Shown: piece after piece, positions 5,065-6,011 of the stretch
How the letters are laid out: each line of letters starts with the position of its first letter
How positions within the stretch are numbered: position 1 is the first letter of the stretch
Assembly (NCBI GenBank): GCA_036394075.1
Contig: DASWFT010000642.1
Coordinates: 1 to 6,011 of the forward strand
Length of the DNA stretch: 6,011 nucleotides
Direction: 5' to 3'
Source of the DNA: JAWWPY01 sp036394075
GTDB taxonomy: Bacteria; Actinomycetota; Actinomycetes; Streptosporangiales; Streptosporangiaceae
Program-made: the position numbers and the translations under genes
Notes under the pieces: model-generated
What the model saw: only the letters and a program-made list of their open reading frames with translations
Told to the model about the DNA's origin: nothing
Database searches by the model: none

Positions 5065-6011
5065 CTACTGGCCTCGGGTGGGGCGCTGGGCAGCCGAGTT
5101 CTTGCTGGCGGAAGTCTTGCGCGATCTTCCCTGCGCTTGGAGTTCGCTGAGCGTGGGCACGGGTGACTCGTGTCTGACCGAGGAGACCGCATCCCAGAAC
5201 AGCGCCTCTAGCGCTTCGCAGCAGTCGCGGCGGCTTTGCGGGGTGACGTGCAGGTAGGTGCCATCCATCCCTGGCATCGCGTGGCCGATCCGGTCCTTGC
5301 GCATCAGTTCGTGCACGCCGGCGTCGTTGAGCCAAGTGTCGTGCGCGTGCCTGAACAGATGCGGCCATACGTGGGCGTGCAGCGGCTCCCAGGCACCATC
5401 GGCGCTGTCGGCGGCCTTGGTCTTGCGCGTGGAGCGGACAGGGATTCCCGGCGGCTGCTGGAAGTTGACGTAGACCGGACGCCGCTGCCCCTTGTGCTCC
5501 GGGTAGGCCCCGGTTGCTGCTGGGGTCAGGACCCGGTCGGCCCAGTTCGAGCGGCGGGGGTGCCCTGCTTCGGGGCCGAGAAACACGTAGGCGGCTGGTG
5601 ATGTGTCGCCGCCCTTACAGGCCGGTCGGCCGTCTCGTTCGGGGCAGCAGCACGGCCGTGCCCCGGCCACTAGGGTTTCGGCCAGGTTGGCGAGGAACGG
5701 GGGCAAGTCCACGGTTCGATCGGAGCTGTCCTTGGGCGATGCCTTGGTGACCTTGCCGCCAATTTCGCGGAGCTGCCAGTCCAGGTGGTAGCAGGGGATG
5801 CCGATGTCGGGGAAGTCGAAGCAGCTTGCCTCGACGGCGAGCACTTCGCCGAAGCGCATGCCGGTCCAGCCCATCCACACCACCTGGATGAAGTCGAGGT
5901 CGCGGCCGGTCAGCAGGGCAGCCCGTTCGGCGATCAGGATCGTCGTCGCGGGGCTCGGGGTGGCGACCCGCTGGGCGTGGGCTCGCGAACGACTGGATGC
6001 GGCCGACTTCT
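5065..6011 (-). CDS. Tyrosine-type site-specific recombinase (integrase), N-terminus beyond window
   Basis: The minus frame is open from the stop (complement of CTA, 5065-5067) to the window edge and gives 314 complete residues. The catalytic set is present: Arg in TGMRFGE (codon 5854-5856), a likely Lys in SPKDSSDRTVDLP, HLFR (His 5359-5361, Arg 5350-5352), His in RIGHAM (5281-5283) and the nucleophilic Tyr in DGTYLH (5254-5256). Upstream of the GTG at 5883 the frame continues as TILIAERAALLTGRDLDFIQVVW, matching the start of the catalytic domain, so 5883 is not the start. The N-terminal DNA-binding domain lies beyond 6011. Between the Lys and HxxR boxes is a Cys-rich insert (CCC..C, codons 5617-5652) and a basic linker. 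The protein joins attP to the tRNA attB. The 3' end faces the tRNA, the int-attP order known from pSAM2-like elements. It appears intact. Confidence 0.94.
   Translation of the reverse strand, partial: KSAASSRSRAHAQRVATPSPATTILIAERAALLTGRDLDFIQVVWMGWTGMRFGEVLAVEASCFDFPDIGIPCYHLDWQLREIGGKVTKASPKDSSDRTVDLPPFLANLAETLVAGARPCCCPERDGRPACKGGDTSPAAYVFLGPEAGHPRRSNWADRVLTPAATGAYPEHKGQRRPVYVNFQQPPGIPVRSTRKTKAADSADGAWEPLHAHVWPHLFRHAHDTWLNDAGVHELMRKDRIGHAMPGMDGTYLHVTPQSRRDCCEALEALFWDAVSSVRHESPVPTLSELQAQGRSRKTSASKNSAAQRPTRGQ

Noticed and set aside
4838..5368. Minus-strand ORF of 176 codons overlapping the integrase C-terminus
   Set aside because: It is the out-of-frame shadow of the integrase; the true frame carries the HxxR, H and Tyr motifs. 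No recognisable domain.

Overview
The window is very GC-rich with strongly G/C-ending codons, frequent GTG starts and gene content typical of Actinomycetota, probably a streptomycete-like or streptosporangiale-like filamentous actinomycete. The genus cannot be named from this sequence. Most of it is a conserved housekeeping neighbourhood of the proB-nadD-rsfS-histidine phosphatase-tRNA-Ala type. The right end is the edge of an integrated mobile element.

Layout: 1-291 is the end of proB (glutamate 5-kinase, PUA domain). Converging on it and overlapping its 3' end is an M48 membrane metallopeptidase gene (minus strand, 257-1294). A 104-bp divergent spacer with a GC-rich inverted repeat separates this from a phenylacetate-CoA-ligase-like gene (paaK-like, 1399-2718). 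Then follow nadD (2735-3352, probably able to be expressed leaderless), rsfS (3492-3887) and a histidine-phosphatase/phosphoglycerate-mutase-like gene (3890-4690) whose 5' part is a tandem 45-48-bp repeat. A tRNA-Ala(GGC) gene lies at 4752-4824. Immediately after the tRNA 3' end the composition changes, short direct repeats appear, and a tyrosine recombinase gene (minus strand, 5065 to beyond 6011) runs toward the tRNA. This is the arrangement expected where an integrative element (AICE-like, pSAM2-type, or a prophage) has used the tRNA 3' end as its attachment site.

How the genes fit together: NadD makes the dinucleotide precursor of NAD, RsfS silences idle 50S subunits, and the phosphatase is of unproven substrate. 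These three form a plus-strand run probably at least partly co-transcribed with the paaK-like gene. proA, the usual partner of proB, is not between proB and nadD here. The integrase and whatever lies beyond 6011 are accessory.

I do not see a clearly new multi-gene system. The observations most worth checking are the tRNA/integrase junction with its repeats, the repeat-encoded N-terminus of the phosphatase, the putative leaderless nadD promoter inside the paaK-nadD gap, and the paaK-like enzyme with an altered ATP-binding loop sitting outside any phenylacetate pathway cluster.
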